64,000 bases of DNA from Hyphobacterium indicum (GCF_003129605.1 NZ_QBDX01000004.1:1-64000), one strand, 5' to 3'. Shown: positions 41,932 to 52,534, counted from the stretch's first letter. Translations and numbers: made by a program. Notes: generated from the letters alone by a model not told the origin.

Positions 41932-43263
41932 ATGACCACCAAAGTCCGTTTTGCCCCGAGCCCGACCGGCAAGCTGCACGTCGGCAATGTCCGCACCGCG
42001 CTGACCAATGTGCTGTATGCGCGCCAGACCGGCGGGACTTTCCTTCTGCGTATCGATGATACGGATCTGGAGCGCTCGACCCGGGCCTTCGAGGACGGAA
42101 TCCGCAATGACCTGACCTGGCTGGGCCTGATCTGGGACGAGAGCTTCAATCAGTCGGACCGTTTCGACACATACGCCGCCGCCGCGCAGAAGCTGAAGGA
42201 TATGGGCCTGCTCTATCCGGCCTATGAAACCGGCGAGGAGCTCGACCGCAAACGCAAGATCCAGCGCGCCCAGGGCAAGCCGCCCGTCTATGACCGCGCC
42301 GCGCTGAGCCTGACGGACGAGCAGAAATCCGCTTATGAGGCCGAAGGCCGCAAGCCACACTGGCGTTTCAAACTCTCCGGCAAGCCGGTGAGCTGGAATG
42401 ATCTGGTCCGTGGCGAGACGACAATTGAAACCTCCTCGCTGTCCGATCCGATCCTGATCCGCGAGGACGGTTCCTATCTCTATACCCTGCCCAGCGTGGT
42501 CGATGACATCGAGGCAGGCATCACCACCATTATCCGCGGCGAGGACCACACCACCAATTCCGGGGCCCAGATCGAGATCTTTGAAGCCCTGGGCGGCAAG
42601 GTGCCGGACTTCGGCCACCAGGCGCTGCTGGTCGGGGCCGATGGCGGCAAGTTGTCCAAGCGCCTCGGCACGCTGGCGATCGAGGATCTGCGTGAAGTCG
42701 AAGGCTTCGAGCCGATGGCGATCCTGTCCCTGCTCGCCAAGATCGGCACGTCAGATCCGATCGAGGCGTTCACTGATATCCAGACCCTGATCGACCAGTT
42801 CTCCTTCGACAAATTCTCGCGCGCACCGGCGCGATTTGATCCCGAGGAATTGAAGCGCATCAATGCCCGCGTCCTGCACCAGCTTGATTATGCCGATGTC
42901 CGGGACCGCCTGGCGGCGATGGACGCCGATGGCGGGGAAGCCTTCTGGCATGCGGTCGCGCCCAATCTGGAACGCCTCTCGGACGCCAGGACCTGGCACA
43001 CGCTGATCGAAGGCCCGGTCACGCCGGTCATCGAGGAAGCCGATTACATAGCCCAGGCCGCTGCCGCTCTGCCTGAAGGCGAGCTGACCGCCGAAAGCTG
43101 GGGAATCTGGACCGGCAGTCTGAAAGAGATCACCGGCCGCAAGGGCAAGGCACTCTTCATGCCATTGCGCATGGCCCTGACCGGCGAACAGCACGGGCCG
43201 GACATGTCCGAACTCCTGCCGCTGATCGGCCGCGACCGGGCGCTGGACCGTCTGAAAGCCTAG
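41932..43263 (+). CDS. gltX: glutamate--tRNA ligase
   Basis: Class I synthetase that charges tRNA-Glu (and in many alphaproteobacteria tRNA-Gln). I start it at 'MTTKVRFAPSPTGKLHVGNV'. The frame runs open 200 bases further upstream, but only through repeat DNA. The 443-residue protein has the HIGH-type motif 'PSPTGKLHVGNVRTAL' and the KMSKS-type 'GGKLSKRLG' near residue 240. The Cys-rich zinc knuckle of some GltX is absent. It may be one of two paralogues, common in this class. Confidence 0.95.
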   Translation: MTTKVRFAPSPTGKLHVGNVRTALTNVLYARQTGGTFLLRIDDTDLERSTRAFEDGIRNDLTWLGLIWDESFNQSDRFDTYAAAAQKLKDMGLLYPAYETGEELDRKRKIQRAQGKPPVYDRAALSLTDEQKSAYEAEGRKPHWRFKLSGKPVSWNDLVRGETTIETSSLSDPILIREDGSYLYTLPSVVDDIEAGITTIIRGEDHTTNSGAQIEIFEALGGKVPDFGHQALLVGADGGKLSKRLGTLAIEDLREVEGFEPMAILSLLAKIGTSDPIEAFTDIQTLIDQFSFDKFSRAPARFDPEELKRINARVLHQLDYADVRDRLAAMDADGGEAFWHAVAPNLERLSDARTWHTLIEGPVTPVIEEADYIAQAAAALPEGELTAESWGIWTGSLKEITGRKGKALFMPLRMALTGEQHGPDMSELLPLIGRDRALDRLKA

Positions 43264-43814
43264 TCGCTGATTTCGCGCAGCAGGCGGTCAATCGCCTCAC
43301 CGGCATCATCATGCACGCTGACATGATCGTGGAAACCGTCCGGCGTGAAGCCCTCTTTCTCGGTGCGGTAGAGCAGTTTGAAGAAGGGCTCCCAGAAGCC
43401 CTCGACCTCCAGAAACGCGACCGGCTTGTCATGTTGCGACAGGCGCTGGCGGGACAACACATCGAACACTTCTTCCAGCGTGCCGACTCCGCCCGGCATG
43501 ATGAGAAAGGCGTCGCTCTCCTCGATCAGCATGTTCTTGCGAATCGACATGGTGGTCACGATGCGGGTTTCGGCCGCTTCATACAGGCCTTCCGTGGCGA
43601 TCATGAATTCCGGAATCACACCCAGCACCTGCCCGCCCGCTTCCAGCGCGGCATGGGCGGCCTGGCCCATCAGGCCGACATCGCCGCCGCCATAGACCAG
43701 CCGGGCCTTGCGGTCGGCGATGACTTGACCGGCAGCGCGGGCCGCTTTGACATAGGCCGGGCTCCGGCCGGTTGCCGAACCGCAAAAAACACCAATCGAC
43801 CGCACTTTCGCCAT
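43260..43814 (-). CDS. LOG family protein (TIGR00730-type)
   Basis: Rossmann-fold protein related to cytokinin-activating LOG enzymes, which cleave nucleoside monophosphates to base and ribose phosphate. The 184-residue length fits. It has 'GVFCGSATGRSPAYVKAA' at the N-terminus, 'YGGGDVGLMG' near residue 41 and the catalytic 'MPGGVGTLEEVFDVL' near residue 107. It meets gltX tail to tail with a 4-base overlap and is divergent from the LysM protein. Confidence 0.93.
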   Translation of the reverse strand: MAKVRSIGVFCGSATGRSPAYVKAARAAGQVIADRKARLVYGGGDVGLMGQAAHAALEAGGQVLGVIPEFMIATEGLYEAAETRIVTTMSIRKNMLIEESDAFLIMPGGVGTLEEVFDVLSRQRLSQHDKPVAFLEVEGFWEPFFKLLYRTEKEGFTPDGFHDHVSVHDDAGEAIDRLLREISD

Positions 43815-43913
43815 TTCTTCATGCCCTTTTGACTGACAAAGAGATCATAAGCCGCGTTGTCACATGTTGCGACCATCGATGGCCGTGATACACCAGTAAA
43901 AAAGGAGTTCGGC

Positions 43914-44900
43914 ATGACCGCCATGCGGTCCCTCATTCTCGCCGCCATTCTGGGCGCTCTCGCAATCGGCGCAGCTGCCGTTTTTGTGCTGACACGCACG
44001 CCCGCCCCTGTGCAGCAAAGCGAACTCGCCACTCCGGCCAATCCCGCTGTCGATAATGACGTTCTGGTCACCACGCCGGCCCCGTCTTTCGATATTGTGC
44101 GTATCGATCCGGCGGGAACCGCCGTAATTGCCGGCCGCGGCGTTCCGGAATGGACGCTGCGCATTCTTGCCGATGGCCAATCCATTGCCGAGACAGAAAT
44201 TGATGATCGCGGCGAATGGGTGATCATCCTCAACGATCCCCTGCCCGCCGGTTCCATCGAACTATCACTGGAAATGGAGTCCGGCCGTGGCGAGGTCATC
44301 CGGTCCGAACAGACGGTCCTGGTGTCCATACCCGCCTCCAGAGACGAAATTCCGCTCGTTGTGATCACCCGCCCCGGCGAGGCCAGTGAGGTCCGTCAGG
44401 GTCCGATGACCGGCGTGGCCACCGGCCCGCTGGCCCTTGAGACCGTCGATTACGATGACAGCGGAGCCGTCATTTTCGCCGGCCGCGCCACCCCCGGCAG
44501 CCGCGTCCGCATTTTCGCCAACGGGGCGATTGTCGGCGAAACCAGTGCCAATCCCGAGGGCCGCTGGTCCTTGCGCGCCGCGGAAACCCTTGCCCCGGGA
44601 ATCTACGATCTGCAGATCGACATGCTGTCCGTGGACGGCGAGGTCGAGGCGGTGATCGCCCTGCCCTTCGAACGCGTCGCTCCGGAAGATGTCCAGCTTG
44701 GCGAAGGCCGTGTTATCGTGCAGCCCGGCAACAGCCTGTGGCGGATTGCCCGCCGTGTTTATGGGGAAGGTTTGCGCTATACGGTGATCTACCGGGCCAA
44801 TCAGGACCAGATCCGCGATCCCGACCTGATCTATCCGGGCCAGGTCTTTTCCACGCCGAGCCAGGGCGACATTCCCGAAGACGAAGCAGAAGGCGGTTAG
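43914..44900 (+). CDS. Ig-like/LysM membrane-anchored protein
   Basis: A 328-residue exported protein. Start '[19 protein letters not shown]' follows AAAGGAG at good spacing. A signal anchor (about residues 4-27) leads into two Ig-like or carboxypeptidase-regulatory-like domains (around 60-140 and 175-255; note the paired '[20 protein letters not shown]' and '[20 protein letters not shown]'), and a C-terminal LysM-type domain from '[19 protein letters not shown]' (near residue 263). Likely binds peptidoglycan in the periplasm. It converges on the DAHP synthase gene with a 4-base overlap. Confidence 0.88.
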   Translation: MTAMRSLILAAILGALAIGAAAVFVLTRTPAPVQQSELATPANPAVDNDVLVTTPAPSFDIVRIDPAGTAVIAGRGVPEWTLRILADGQSIAETEIDDRGEWVIILNDPLPAGSIELSLEMESGRGEVIRSEQTVLVSIPASRDEIPLVVITRPGEASEVRQGPMTGVATGPLALETVDYDDSGAVIFAGRATPGSRVRIFANGAIVGETSANPEGRWSLRAAETLAPGIYDLQIDMLSVDGEVEAVIALPFERVAPEDVQLGEGRVIVQPGNSLWRIARRVYGEGLRYTVIYRANQDQIRDPDLIYPGQVFSTPSQGDIPEDEAEGG

Positions 44901-46261
44901 GCGGCGCGGGACGTCCCCGTACGGGCCGCCGTCAGCGCTTCGGCAATCCGGAACGCCATGTCCAGCGCCTGATCCGCATTCAGGCGCGGATCGCAATGCG
45001 TGTGATAGCGGGAAGAAAGATCCGCTTCGGTCAGGGCCTTGGCACCGCCGACGCATTCGGTTACATCCCGGCCGGTCATCTCGAAATGCACTCCACCCGG
45101 ATAGGCCCCCTCACCGGCCACCGCCTGCATGAAGCCTTCCAGCTCCTTCAGAACACGGTCGAAATCGCGGGTCTTGTAGCCGCTATCGGTCTTCACCGTA
45201 TTGCCGTGCATCGGATCACAGGACCAGATCACCGACCGGCCCTCGCCCTCGACCGCCTTGACCAGATGCGGCAGGCGTTCCCGCACACGATCCGCGCCCA
45301 TGCGGCTGATCAGTATGATCCGCCCGGCTTCATTGTCGGGATTCAGCTTGTCCAGAACCGGGAAAAGGTCGTCCGGCTCCATGGTTGGACCGCACTTGAT
45401 GCCGATCGGATTCATCACCCCGCTGGCAAATTCGACATGAGCCCCATCGGGTTGCCGCGAGCGTTCGCCGATCCACAGCATATGGGCGGAGGTTGCCAGC
45501 CAGGCATCGCCGGTTGAATCCCGCCGTGTCAGCGCTTCCTCGAAGGGCAGGTGCAGGGCTTCGTGACTGGTGTAGAAGTCCACGCTTTCCAGGCTGCGCG
45601 CGGCATCCCCCGTCACGCCGCAAGCGCGCATGAAAGCTAGGGCTTCGGAAATCCGCCCGGCCAGCTCGGTATAGCGGTCGCTGGCAGGCGAATCCTTTAC
45701 AAACTCCAGCGTCCACTGATGGACATTGCCGAGATCGGCAAAACCGCCGGATGCAAAGGCCCGCAACAGATTGATGGTGGCCGCTGATTGCTCATACGAG
45801 CGGATCAGGCGCTGCGGATCCGGCCGCCGTGCCTCAGGCTCGAACGCCATGTCATTGACGCTGTCACCGCGATAGCTCGGCAGTTCAACACCATTCTGGG
45901 TCTCGATCGGATTGGAGCGCGGCTTGGTGAATTGTCCGGCAATGCGGCCGACCTTGACCACCGGCTTGGCCGCCGCAAAGGTCAGGATGACCGCCATCTG
46001 CAGAATGACGCGGAAAGTGTCGCGCACATTGTCCGCCGAAAACTCCTTGAAGCTCTCCGCGCAATCCCCGCCCTGCAACAGGAACGCCTTGCCGGCGGCC
46101 ACATCTGCCAGCTGACGCCGCAAGCGGCGGGCTTCACCGGCAAAGACCAGTGGCGGTTTCGCCGCCAGCTCGGCCTCGACCCGCTTGAGCGCGTCGGCAT
46201 CGGGATAATCCGGCAGTTGGGCGGCGGGCTTGTCCCTCCAGGAGGCAGGTGTCCAGCTCAT
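44897..46261 (-). CDS. class II DAHP synthase
   Basis: 3-deoxy-7-phosphoheptulonate synthase, the first step of aromatic amino-acid biosynthesis (erythrose 4-phosphate plus phosphoenolpyruvate). The start '[20 protein letters not shown]' overlaps the gor stop by four bases. The 454-residue length and '[19 protein letters not shown]' (near residue 62) mark the plant/mycobacterial class II type, unlike the short AroFGH enzymes. Other motifs: '[16 protein letters not shown]' and '[20 protein letters not shown]'. It is last in the glmU operon, next to rpiA, which supports pentose-phosphate supply. Confidence 0.93.
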   Translation of the reverse strand: MSWTPASWRDKPAAQLPDYPDADALKRVEAELAAKPPLVFAGEARRLRRQLADVAAGKAFLLQGGDCAESFKEFSADNVRDTFRVILQMAVILTFAAAKPVVKVGRIAGQFTKPRSNPIETQNGVELPSYRGDSVNDMAFEPEARRPDPQRLIRSYEQSAATINLLRAFASGGFADLGNVHQWTLEFVKDSPASDRYTELAGRISEALAFMRACGVTGDAARSLESVDFYTSHEALHLPFEEALTRRDSTGDAWLATSAHMLWIGERSRQPDGAHVEFASGVMNPIGIKCGPTMEPDDLFPVLDKLNPDNEAGRIILISRMGADRVRERLPHLVKAVEGEGRSVIWSCDPMHGNTVKTDSGYKTRDFDRVLKELEGFMQAVAGEGAYPGGVHFEMTGRDVTECVGGAKALTEADLSSRYHTHCDPRLNADQALDMAFRIAEALTAARTGTSRAA

Positions 46262-47634
46262 GTAATTTCCGGCGGTGTCCATTTGTCTTTCAGCGTCACC
46301 AATTCCTCGGCGACAGTCGGATGCACCGCGCAGGTCGCATCAAATTGCTGCTTGGTCAAACCGGCTTTCACGGCAATACCGACCGCCTGGATGATTTCCG
46401 GGCTGTCATCGCCGGCCATATGGACGCCGACAACGCGTTGATCGTCCTGCTTGACCACCAGCTTCACCAGCATCCGGCTTTCCGACCCGGACAGGGCATT
46501 TTTCATCGGCTTGAAGGTGGCCTTGTAGATGTCCACCGCGCCATAGGCCTTGCGCGCTTCGTGCTCGGTCAGGCCGACCACGCCGACTGGCGGCTGGGTG
46601 AAGACCGCGCTGGCGACATCGGCATGGTCAAAGGCGGTAGGGTCGTCACCGAAGACGGTCGCGGCAAAGGCCGCGCCTTCGCGGATGGCCACCGGAGTCA
46701 GATTGATCCGGTTGGTCACATCGCCGACCGCATAGATATTATCGACATTGGTTTTCGAGAATTTGTCGACAATGATGGCCCCGTCTGCGGCCGTCTCGAC
46801 ACCGGCCTTGTCCAGCCCCAGCCCCTGGGTGTGCGCCACCCGGCCGACCGCCTGGATCACAACATCTGCGGTCAGTTCCTCGCCGGTATCGGTATAAACA
46901 CGGCGCGCCCCGTCACCGGCTTCCTCGATCCGCGTGATATTGGCATGGGTCATGACCCTTACACCCGAGCGCTTCAGCTCGTCATGAATATGCGCGCGAA
47001 CATCATCGTCAAAGCCGCGCAGGACCGTATCGCCCCGGTAGATCTGGCAAACCTCGGAGCCAAGCCCCGCAAAGACCTGGGCAAACTCACAGGCAATGTA
47101 GCCGCCGCCCGCAATGACGATACGCTGCGGGCGCTGCTTCAACAGGAAGACTTCATTGGACGAGATCGCCAGCTCGTCGCCCTCGATGCCGAGCCGGGCC
47201 GGGGCTCCGCCAACCGCAATCAGAATATACCTGGCAGAAATCGTGCGTCCGCCGGCAATCAGACGGACCGTATGGGCATCTTCCAGCTCGGCCCGGTCCT
47301 GAAAGATCTCGACGCCGGAATTGGACAGGTTTTTCCAGTAAATGCCCGATAGCCGGTCGACTTCATCATGCAGATTCGCACACAGCTTCGCCCAGTCATG
47401 GCGGACTTCGCCCACGCTCCAGCCATAGCCCGCCGCTTCTTTGAAGGCCTTGCCATAGGCTGCGGCATAGACAAGGAATTTCTTGGGCACACAGCCACGG
47501 ATCACACAGGTTCCACCAACGCGATATTCCTCGGCAATCGCGACCCGGGCGCCGCGCAGGGCGGCCATCCGCGCTGCGCGCACGCCGCCGGAGCCGGCAC
47601 CGATCACAAACAGGTCGAAGTCAAAATCTGTCAA
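46258..47634 (-). CDS. gor: glutathione-disulfide reductase
   Basis: FAD- and NADPH-dependent enzyme that keeps glutathione reduced. The 458-residue protein shows the FAD site '[16 protein letters not shown]' near residue 11 and the redox pair in '[19 protein letters not shown]', the RGCVPKK version found in plant- and alphaproteobacterial-type reductases. '[16 protein letters not shown]' near residue 303 is the second FAD motif, and '[10 protein letters not shown]' gives the C-terminal catalytic histidine and glutamate. It overlaps the DAHP synthase gene and follows rpiA by 12 bases. Confidence 0.96.
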   Translation of the reverse strand: MTDFDFDLFVIGAGSGGVRAARMAALRGARVAIAEEYRVGGTCVIRGCVPKKFLVYAAAYGKAFKEAAGYGWSVGEVRHDWAKLCANLHDEVDRLSGIYWKNLSNSGVEIFQDRAELEDAHTVRLIAGGRTISARYILIAVGGAPARLGIEGDELAISSNEVFLLKQRPQRIVIAGGGYIACEFAQVFAGLGSEVCQIYRGDTVLRGFDDDVRAHIHDELKRSGVRVMTHANITRIEEAGDGARRVYTDTGEELTADVVIQAVGRVAHTQGLGLDKAGVETAADGAIIVDKFSKTNVDNIYAVGDVTNRINLTPVAIREGAAFAATVFGDDPTAFDHADVASAVFTQPPVGVVGLTEHEARKAYGAVDIYKATFKPMKNALSGSESRMLVKLVVKQDDQRVVGVHMAGDDSPEIIQAVGIAVKAGLTKQQFDATCAVHPTVAEELVTLKDKWTPPEIT

Positions 47635-47646
47635 AACTATTTCCGC

Positions 47647-48348
47647 CTACAATTCCATAACCCGCGCGCCGCCATCTTCACCGACGATCACCACCCGTGC
47701 CAGACCGATAAACAGACCGTGTTCGACAACACCGGGAATGTGAACCAGCCGGTCCGCGAGCCCGGCCGGATCGGGAATGGCCTTGCACGCACAGTCGAGA
47801 ATGTAGTGCCCGCCATCCGTGATGAAAGGCTCCAGCCCGTCGCCGCGCCGCCGCAAATTCACATCGCCATGCGAAATGCCGGTCGCCCGCAAGGCATCAA
47901 AAATCTTCTTGGCGGTAATGGTGAAAGCGAAGGGATCCACTTCCACCGGCAGCGGAAACGCGCCCAATTGAGCCTTGAGCTTGGTTTCATCGATGATGAC
48001 GACCATCAGATCCGAAGCGTGCGCGATAATCTTTTCGCGCAAAAGGCATCCGCCGCCGCCCTTGATCAGTTGAAAGCGCCCATCAACCTCGTCGGCGCCA
48101 TCGACGGTCACGTGAATACGGTCCACATGGTCAATCGGCTTCAGGCCAATCCCCACCGATTCCGCCAGCTGTGCCGTCTGTTCCGATGTCGGCACGCCGA
48201 CAATGTTGAGCCCGCCGCGTACACGTTCGCCGAGCGACTGGACAAAGAGTTCGGCGGTCGAGCCGGAGCCGAGGCCGACCGTCATCCCGTCGCTGACATA
48301 TTGCAGCGCGGCGGCGGCCGCATTGGCCTTCTGCTCTGAGGCACTCAC
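47647..48348 (-). CDS. rpiA: ribose-5-phosphate isomerase A
   Basis: Interconverts ribose 5-phosphate and ribulose 5-phosphate. I choose a GTG start ('VSASEQKANAAAAALQYVSD'), which overlaps the gabD stop by four bases (GTGA) and gives 233 residues, the usual length; a longer reading would run into gabD. Motifs: 'GLGSGSTAELFVQSLG' near residue 25, 'VDGADEVDGRFQLIKGGGG' near residue 83, where the catalytic aspartates and lysine lie. Confidence 0.94.
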   Translation of the reverse strand: MSASEQKANAAAAALQYVSDGMTVGLGSGSTAELFVQSLGERVRGGLNIVGVPTSEQTAQLAESVGIGLKPIDHVDRIHVTVDGADEVDGRFQLIKGGGGCLLREKIIAHASDLMVVIIDETKLKAQLGAFPLPVEVDPFAFTITAKKIFDALRATGISHGDVNLRRRGDGLEPFITDGGHYILDCACKAIPDPAGLADRLVHIPGVVEHGLFIGLARVVIVGEDGGARVMEL

Positions 48349-49814
48349 GAATTCACACCCGCGAGCAGGACATATTTCAGCTCGGTGAATTCCTCGACTC
48401 CCCACTTGCCACCCTCGCGGCCAATGCCGGATTCCTTCATCCCGCCAAACGGGGTGGAGGCCGAGCCGACCATCGGCGCATTCACGCCGACCATGCCGTA
48501 ATCGAGGCCCTCCGACATGCGGTGGACGCGGCCGATATCCCGTGTGTAGAGATAGGCGGCCAGCCCGTAAGGCGTGTTATTGGCGAGTTCGATGATCTCT
48601 TTTTCGTCGTCCGCGCGATAGACCGAAGCCACGGGACCGAAAATCTCGTTGCGCGCAATCGCCTGATCGAAATTGCCGCCTTCCAGAAGGGTCGGCGCAT
48701 AGAACGAACCGCCCAGCTCATCGGCCAGCGGCTGCCCGCCAACCCGGATACGGGCGCCCCCGGCCACAGCATCCTTTACAAGCTGATCAACGCGCGCGAC
48801 CGCCTCGTCATGAATCAGCGGGCCGATATCCACGCCGCTTTCAAAACCGTCGCCCGCCTTGATCTTCGCGATCTTCTTTTCCAGCAGGTCGAGGAAAGCA
48901 TCGGCCACACCGCTTTGAACAATAATCCGGTTGGGGGAGACACAGGTCTGCCCGCCGGACCGGAATTTGGCTTGTGCCACGCCCGTGGCCGCTGCCTCCA
49001 GATCCGCATCATCCATGACGATGAAGGGCGCATTTCCGCCAAGCTCCAGCGCCACGCGTTTTACGCCATCGGCGGCCTGCCGCATGATCAGCTTGCCCAC
49101 TTCCGTCGAACCCGTGAAGCCGATCATCCGGACCTCCGGCGATCCGGTCATCACCGGCCCGAGCCTTTCCGCATCGCCGCAGATGACATTGAAGACGCCG
49201 GCGGGAAATCCGGCCCGGTCCGCCAGCTCGGCCAGCGCCAGCGCCGTCAGCGGCGTTTCCGGGGCCGGCTTTATGACAATCGAACAGCCCGCCGCCAGAG
49301 CTGGCGCGGCTTTCCTCGTGATCATGGCCGAGGGGAAATTCCACGGCGTGATACAGGACACAACGCCGACCGGCTGATGGATTGTCCAGCCTCGTGTGCC
49401 GGGAAACGGCACGGTGACGGTTTCCCCGTGAATGCGCACCGCTTCCTGCGCCGACCATTCGATAAATGCCGAGCCATAGGCCACCTCGCTCTTGGCTTCG
49501 GCCCAGGGCTTGCCCATTTCGGACGTGATCAGTGTTGCCAGATCATCGGCATTTTCATTGATCAGCTCATACCATTTCAACAGGATGCGCGTGCGCTCGA
49601 AGGGCGAGGTCTTGCGCCACACCCGGAACCCGGCTGCCGCCGCCGAAATCGCAGCCTTTGCGCCATCAGCACCGACATCCACGACATCGGCCAGCTTCGA
49701 CCGGTTGGCCGGATTATCGACCGCAAATGTATCTGGGCCGGAATGCCATTCACCTCCGTAGTAGGACTGGGTCTTGTAAAGGCTTTTGTCCTTCAACCGG
49801 TCGGACAATATCAT
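48345..49814 (-). CDS. gabD: NAD(P)-dependent succinate-semialdehyde dehydrogenase
   Basis: Aldehyde dehydrogenase, 489 residues, of the GabD group, oxidising succinate semialdehyde to succinate. It has 'ITPWNFPSAMITRKAAPALA' near residue 160, 'GFTGSTEVGK' near residue 238, the active-site glutamate in 'ALELGGNAPFIV' and the catalytic cysteine in 'GGQTCVSPNRIIVQ' near residue 294. Substrate preference is inferred from family resemblance. It lies two bases after glmU and overlaps rpiA. Confidence 0.9.
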   Translation of the reverse strand: MILSDRLKDKSLYKTQSYYGGEWHSGPDTFAVDNPANRSKLADVVDVGADGAKAAISAAAAGFRVWRKTSPFERTRILLKWYELINENADDLATLITSEMGKPWAEAKSEVAYGSAFIEWSAQEAVRIHGETVTVPFPGTRGWTIHQPVGVVSCITPWNFPSAMITRKAAPALAAGCSIVIKPAPETPLTALALAELADRAGFPAGVFNVICGDAERLGPVMTGSPEVRMIGFTGSTEVGKLIMRQAADGVKRVALELGGNAPFIVMDDADLEAAATGVAQAKFRSGGQTCVSPNRIIVQSGVADAFLDLLEKKIAKIKAGDGFESGVDIGPLIHDEAVARVDQLVKDAVAGGARIRVGGQPLADELGGSFYAPTLLEGGNFDQAIARNEIFGPVASVYRADDEKEIIELANNTPYGLAAYLYTRDIGRVHRMSEGLDYGMVGVNAPMVGSASTPFGGMKESGIGREGGKWGVEEFTELKYVLLAGVNS

Positions 49815-49816
49815 GA

Positions 49817-51160
49817 TTACCGCTCCGCTTTGCGTTTTTGCATCGCCGCGCGAAAACGCGACGCCCAGCCGTCCTTGTTGACCTGTTTGGCGCGTCCCAA
49901 CGCCAGGGCATCATCAGGCACATCCTCGGTCACCACACCCCCCGAACCGGTATAAGCCCCCTTGCCAATGTTGACCGGGGCCACCAGCGAGGAATTCGAG
50001 CCGATAAAGGCCCCCTCGCCGATCCGGGTTCTGTGCTTGCCGAAACCGTCATAATTGCAGGTGATGGTTCCCGCACCGATATTGGCATTCGCACCGACAT
50101 CCGCATCCCCGATATAGGCAAGGTGATTGGCTTTTGCACCGGAGCCGAATGTGGATTTCTTCACTTCGACAAAATTGCCGATCTTTGCGCCGGCTCCGAT
50201 ATCCGCGCCCGGCCGCAACCGTGCATACGGACCGATGTCTGCCCCGGCGCGGACCACGCACCCTTCAAGATGCGAAAAGGCATGAATTGTCGCGCCATCC
50301 TCGACCGTCACGCCAGGGCCGAAAACCACATTCGGCTCGATAATGACATCGCGGCCAATGACCGTGTCATGAGCAAGGAAAACGGTTTCCGGCGCGGTCA
50401 GCGTGACGCCATCGCGCATGACTTCGCCGCGGCGGCGGGTCTGCCAGCTTGCCTCGGCTTCCGCCAGATCAGCTCGCGAGTTGACGCCGAGGACTTCGGC
50501 CGCATCGCCTTCAACAGCGACGGCTTTCAGGCCACGCTTGCGCGCCAGCCCGACAACGTCCGTGAGATAGTATTCCCCATTGGCATTGTCGTTGGTGACT
50601 TCGCCCAGCAATTCGAACAATAAAGGCGCCGGCGCCGCCAGCACACCGGAATTCACAAAGCCGATGGCGCGTTCTTCTTCGCTGGCATCCTTGTACTCCA
50701 CAATCCGGTCGAGCACGCCGTCCTTCACAACCAGCCGTCCATAGGCACCGGCATCTTCCGGGGTGAAGCCCAGCACCGCCACCGAGGCACCCGATTCAAG
50801 TGCGGCGAAAACCTTCTCCACCGCTTGCGGCGTGATCAGGGGCGTGTCGCCATACAGCACGATAGCATTGCCCAAAAAGCCGGCCATCGCGCTCTCGGCA
50901 CATTGCACCGCATGACCGGTTCCCTTGGGCGGGTCCTGCAGCGCCGTCAGCGTATTGTTCGCCTCGCCCAACGCGCCAATCTGGGGCGACTTCCTGCCAT
51001 AGACTGTAACCACCCGCTCGGCACCGGCTTTCCTCGCCAGATCTATCGACCATTCCAGCATCGGCCGTCCGCCGACCTGGTGCATACATTTTGGCAGATC
51101 GGATTTCATTCTCGTACCAAGGCCGGCGGCGAGAATGATAGCGGCGCGCGGTGCGGTCAT
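49817..51160 (-). CDS. glmU: bifunctional GlmU
   Basis: Makes UDP-GlcNAc: the N-terminal half is the uridyltransferase, the C-terminal left-handed beta helix is the acetyltransferase. Start 'MTAPRAAIILAAGLGTRMKS' is preceded by CAGGAG; 447 residues. 'LAAGLGTRMKSDLPKCMH' is the nucleotide site and the helix runs from about residue 250 to 430 with hexad repeats ('GADIGAGAKIGNFVEVKKS'). First gene of the block glmU-gabD-rpiA-gor-DAHP synthase. Confidence 0.95.
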   Translation of the reverse strand: MTAPRAAIILAAGLGTRMKSDLPKCMHQVGGRPMLEWSIDLARKAGAERVVTVYGRKSPQIGALGEANNTLTALQDPPKGTGHAVQCAESAMAGFLGNAIVLYGDTPLITPQAVEKVFAALESGASVAVLGFTPEDAGAYGRLVVKDGVLDRIVEYKDASEEERAIGFVNSGVLAAPAPLLFELLGEVTNDNANGEYYLTDVVGLARKRGLKAVAVEGDAAEVLGVNSRADLAEAEASWQTRRRGEVMRDGVTLTAPETVFLAHDTVIGRDVIIEPNVVFGPGVTVEDGATIHAFSHLEGCVVRAGADIGPYARLRPGADIGAGAKIGNFVEVKKSTFGSGAKANHLAYIGDADVGANANIGAGTITCNYDGFGKHRTRIGEGAFIGSNSSLVAPVNIGKGAYTGSGGVVTEDVPDDALALGRAKQVNKDGWASRFRAAMQKRKAER

Positions 51161-51270
51161 ATGCGGCTCCTGATCCCTGCGACATTGCAAATGGGCTATC
51201 GGGCTATAGACCATTCAAATACAGGAAGCGACCGCCCGTTTGGGGGAGATCGCAGACTTGAGGATCAGAA

Positions 51271-51951
51271 ATGATGTCGGACTGTTTCGAGGGGGCCGGA
51301 ATTGCCTTCGACCTGGATGGCACACTGGTGGATACCGCGCCGGATCTGGTGCGGGCTCTGAATGAAGTCGTGGCGGCAGACGGTCTGGACAATGTCGCGC
51401 TGGCGGATGTCCGCGCCATGGTCGGGCGCGGAGCCCGTGTACTGATCGAACGCGCTTACGCAGCCCAGGACCGGAAAATCGATTCGGCCGGTGTTGATCA
51501 CCGCGTCGCCGACTTCATCAAGGTCTACCGGTCAGGCATTGCCGATCTCAGCCGCCCCTTCGAAGGAAGTCTGGAGGTACTAGACAAGCTGAATGCACGT
51601 GGTGCGAGGCTGTCAATCTGCACCAACAAGCCCAGCGAGCTGGCAGATGCCCTGATCGAAGCGCTCGGCCTGACGCATTATTTCGAACGCATCATCGGAC
51701 CCGACCGGACCGAGGCGAAAAAGCCCGATGCCGCCCATTTCTGGAGCGCGGTCGGTGATGCCGGACCCAATCTGGCGCTGATCGGCGATTCCATTACCGA
51801 CGCCGCCTGCGGACAGGCTGCGGGCATTCCGTGCGTCATACTGACCCACGGATATAGCGAAATACCGCATCTCGCCCTGGGCGCAGATGCGGTACTCGAT
51901 GATTTCAGAAGCTTGCCCGAAACGCTGGAAAAGCTCTGGCAAGGCCGGTGA
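51271..51951 (+). CDS. gph: phosphoglycolate phosphatase (HAD family)
   Basis: Removes 2-phosphoglycolate, mainly from DNA repair. The 226-residue protein has the HAD motif I 'IAFDLDGTLVDTAPDLVRAL' near residue 11, motif II 'LSICTNKPSE' near residue 111, motif III lysine near 'EAKKPDAAHF' and motif IV 'LALIGDSITDAACG' near residue 168. GAGGATC precedes tandem ATG codons. It is divergent from glmU. Confidence 0.9.
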   Translation: MMSDCFEGAGIAFDLDGTLVDTAPDLVRALNEVVAADGLDNVALADVRAMVGRGARVLIERAYAAQDRKIDSAGVDHRVADFIKVYRSGIADLSRPFEGSLEVLDKLNARGARLSICTNKPSELADALIEALGLTHYFERIIGPDRTEAKKPDAAHFWSAVGDAGPNLALIGDSITDAACGQAAGIPCVILTHGYSEIPHLALGADAVLDDFRSLPETLEKLWQGR

Positions 51952-52206
51952 TCAGGCCGAGCGCAGTTCCGGCAGCCGGTCATTGGCGGTCCGACGATCG
52001 GGCGTCGAATCATTGGCGGCGCTTTGACGGCGCGGCATGCCATTGACCATGTTCGAGCGGACATCGGTCCGTGCCGACCGCATGGCCGGCATGAAACCGG
52101 CATCCACCAGTTCAATATTCACATCATAGCCCCGGTCAGCCCAGTAGGCTTCGATCCGTTGCTTCAGTCGACGCGCGCCTTCCGGCGTGCAGAGGTCATT
52201 ACTCAT
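51952..52206 (-). CDS. small hypothetical protein, NDLCT-type
   Basis: An 84-residue protein starting 'MSNDLCTPEGARRLKQRIEA'. The first half looks folded ('YWADRGYDVNIELVDAGFMP'); the second is a disordered Arg/Ser/Asn-rich tail. The longer upstream reading adds an unlikely N-terminus. I do not recognise a family, though the composition looks like a genuine conserved protein. It meets gph tail to tail with no gap. Confidence 0.65.
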   Translation of the reverse strand: MSNDLCTPEGARRLKQRIEAYWADRGYDVNIELVDAGFMPAMRSARTDVRSNMVNGMPRRQSAANDSTPDRRTANDRLPELRSA

Positions 52207-52459
52207 AGCGATACTCCGAACCGGCGGGCCATTCCCGCCTGGGTTACGTGCGCTCCCCTCTTGGAAAACGGAGACTGCGTGAAAAACACTGCCTCTCCGC
52301 ACCACCTGCTAACAGGCTGGCGGGCTCTATGACGATTTCATGTCGCCGCGTCAAGCCGTTCCGGCCAATTATTTAGAAAAATTTAGAAATGCGCCGATCA
52401 ATTGTGTGTGACGCTTGACCAGCAAGGGGCCTGCGGCCTATACGCCGCGGCTCTGGAAT

Positions 52460-52534
52460 GGGCGATTAGCTCAGCGGGAGAGCACTGCCTTCACACGGCA
52501 GGGGTCGCTGGTTCAATCCCAGCATCGCCCACCA
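52460..52534 (+). tRNA. tRNA-Val (CAC)
   Basis: Acceptor stem GGGCGAT/ATCGCCC, D-arm TAGCTCAGCGGGAGAGC, anticodon CAC in stem CTGCC/GGCAG, T-arm GGTTCAATCCC, discriminator A and encoded CCA. CAC reads GUG codons, hence valine. Confidence 0.96.
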
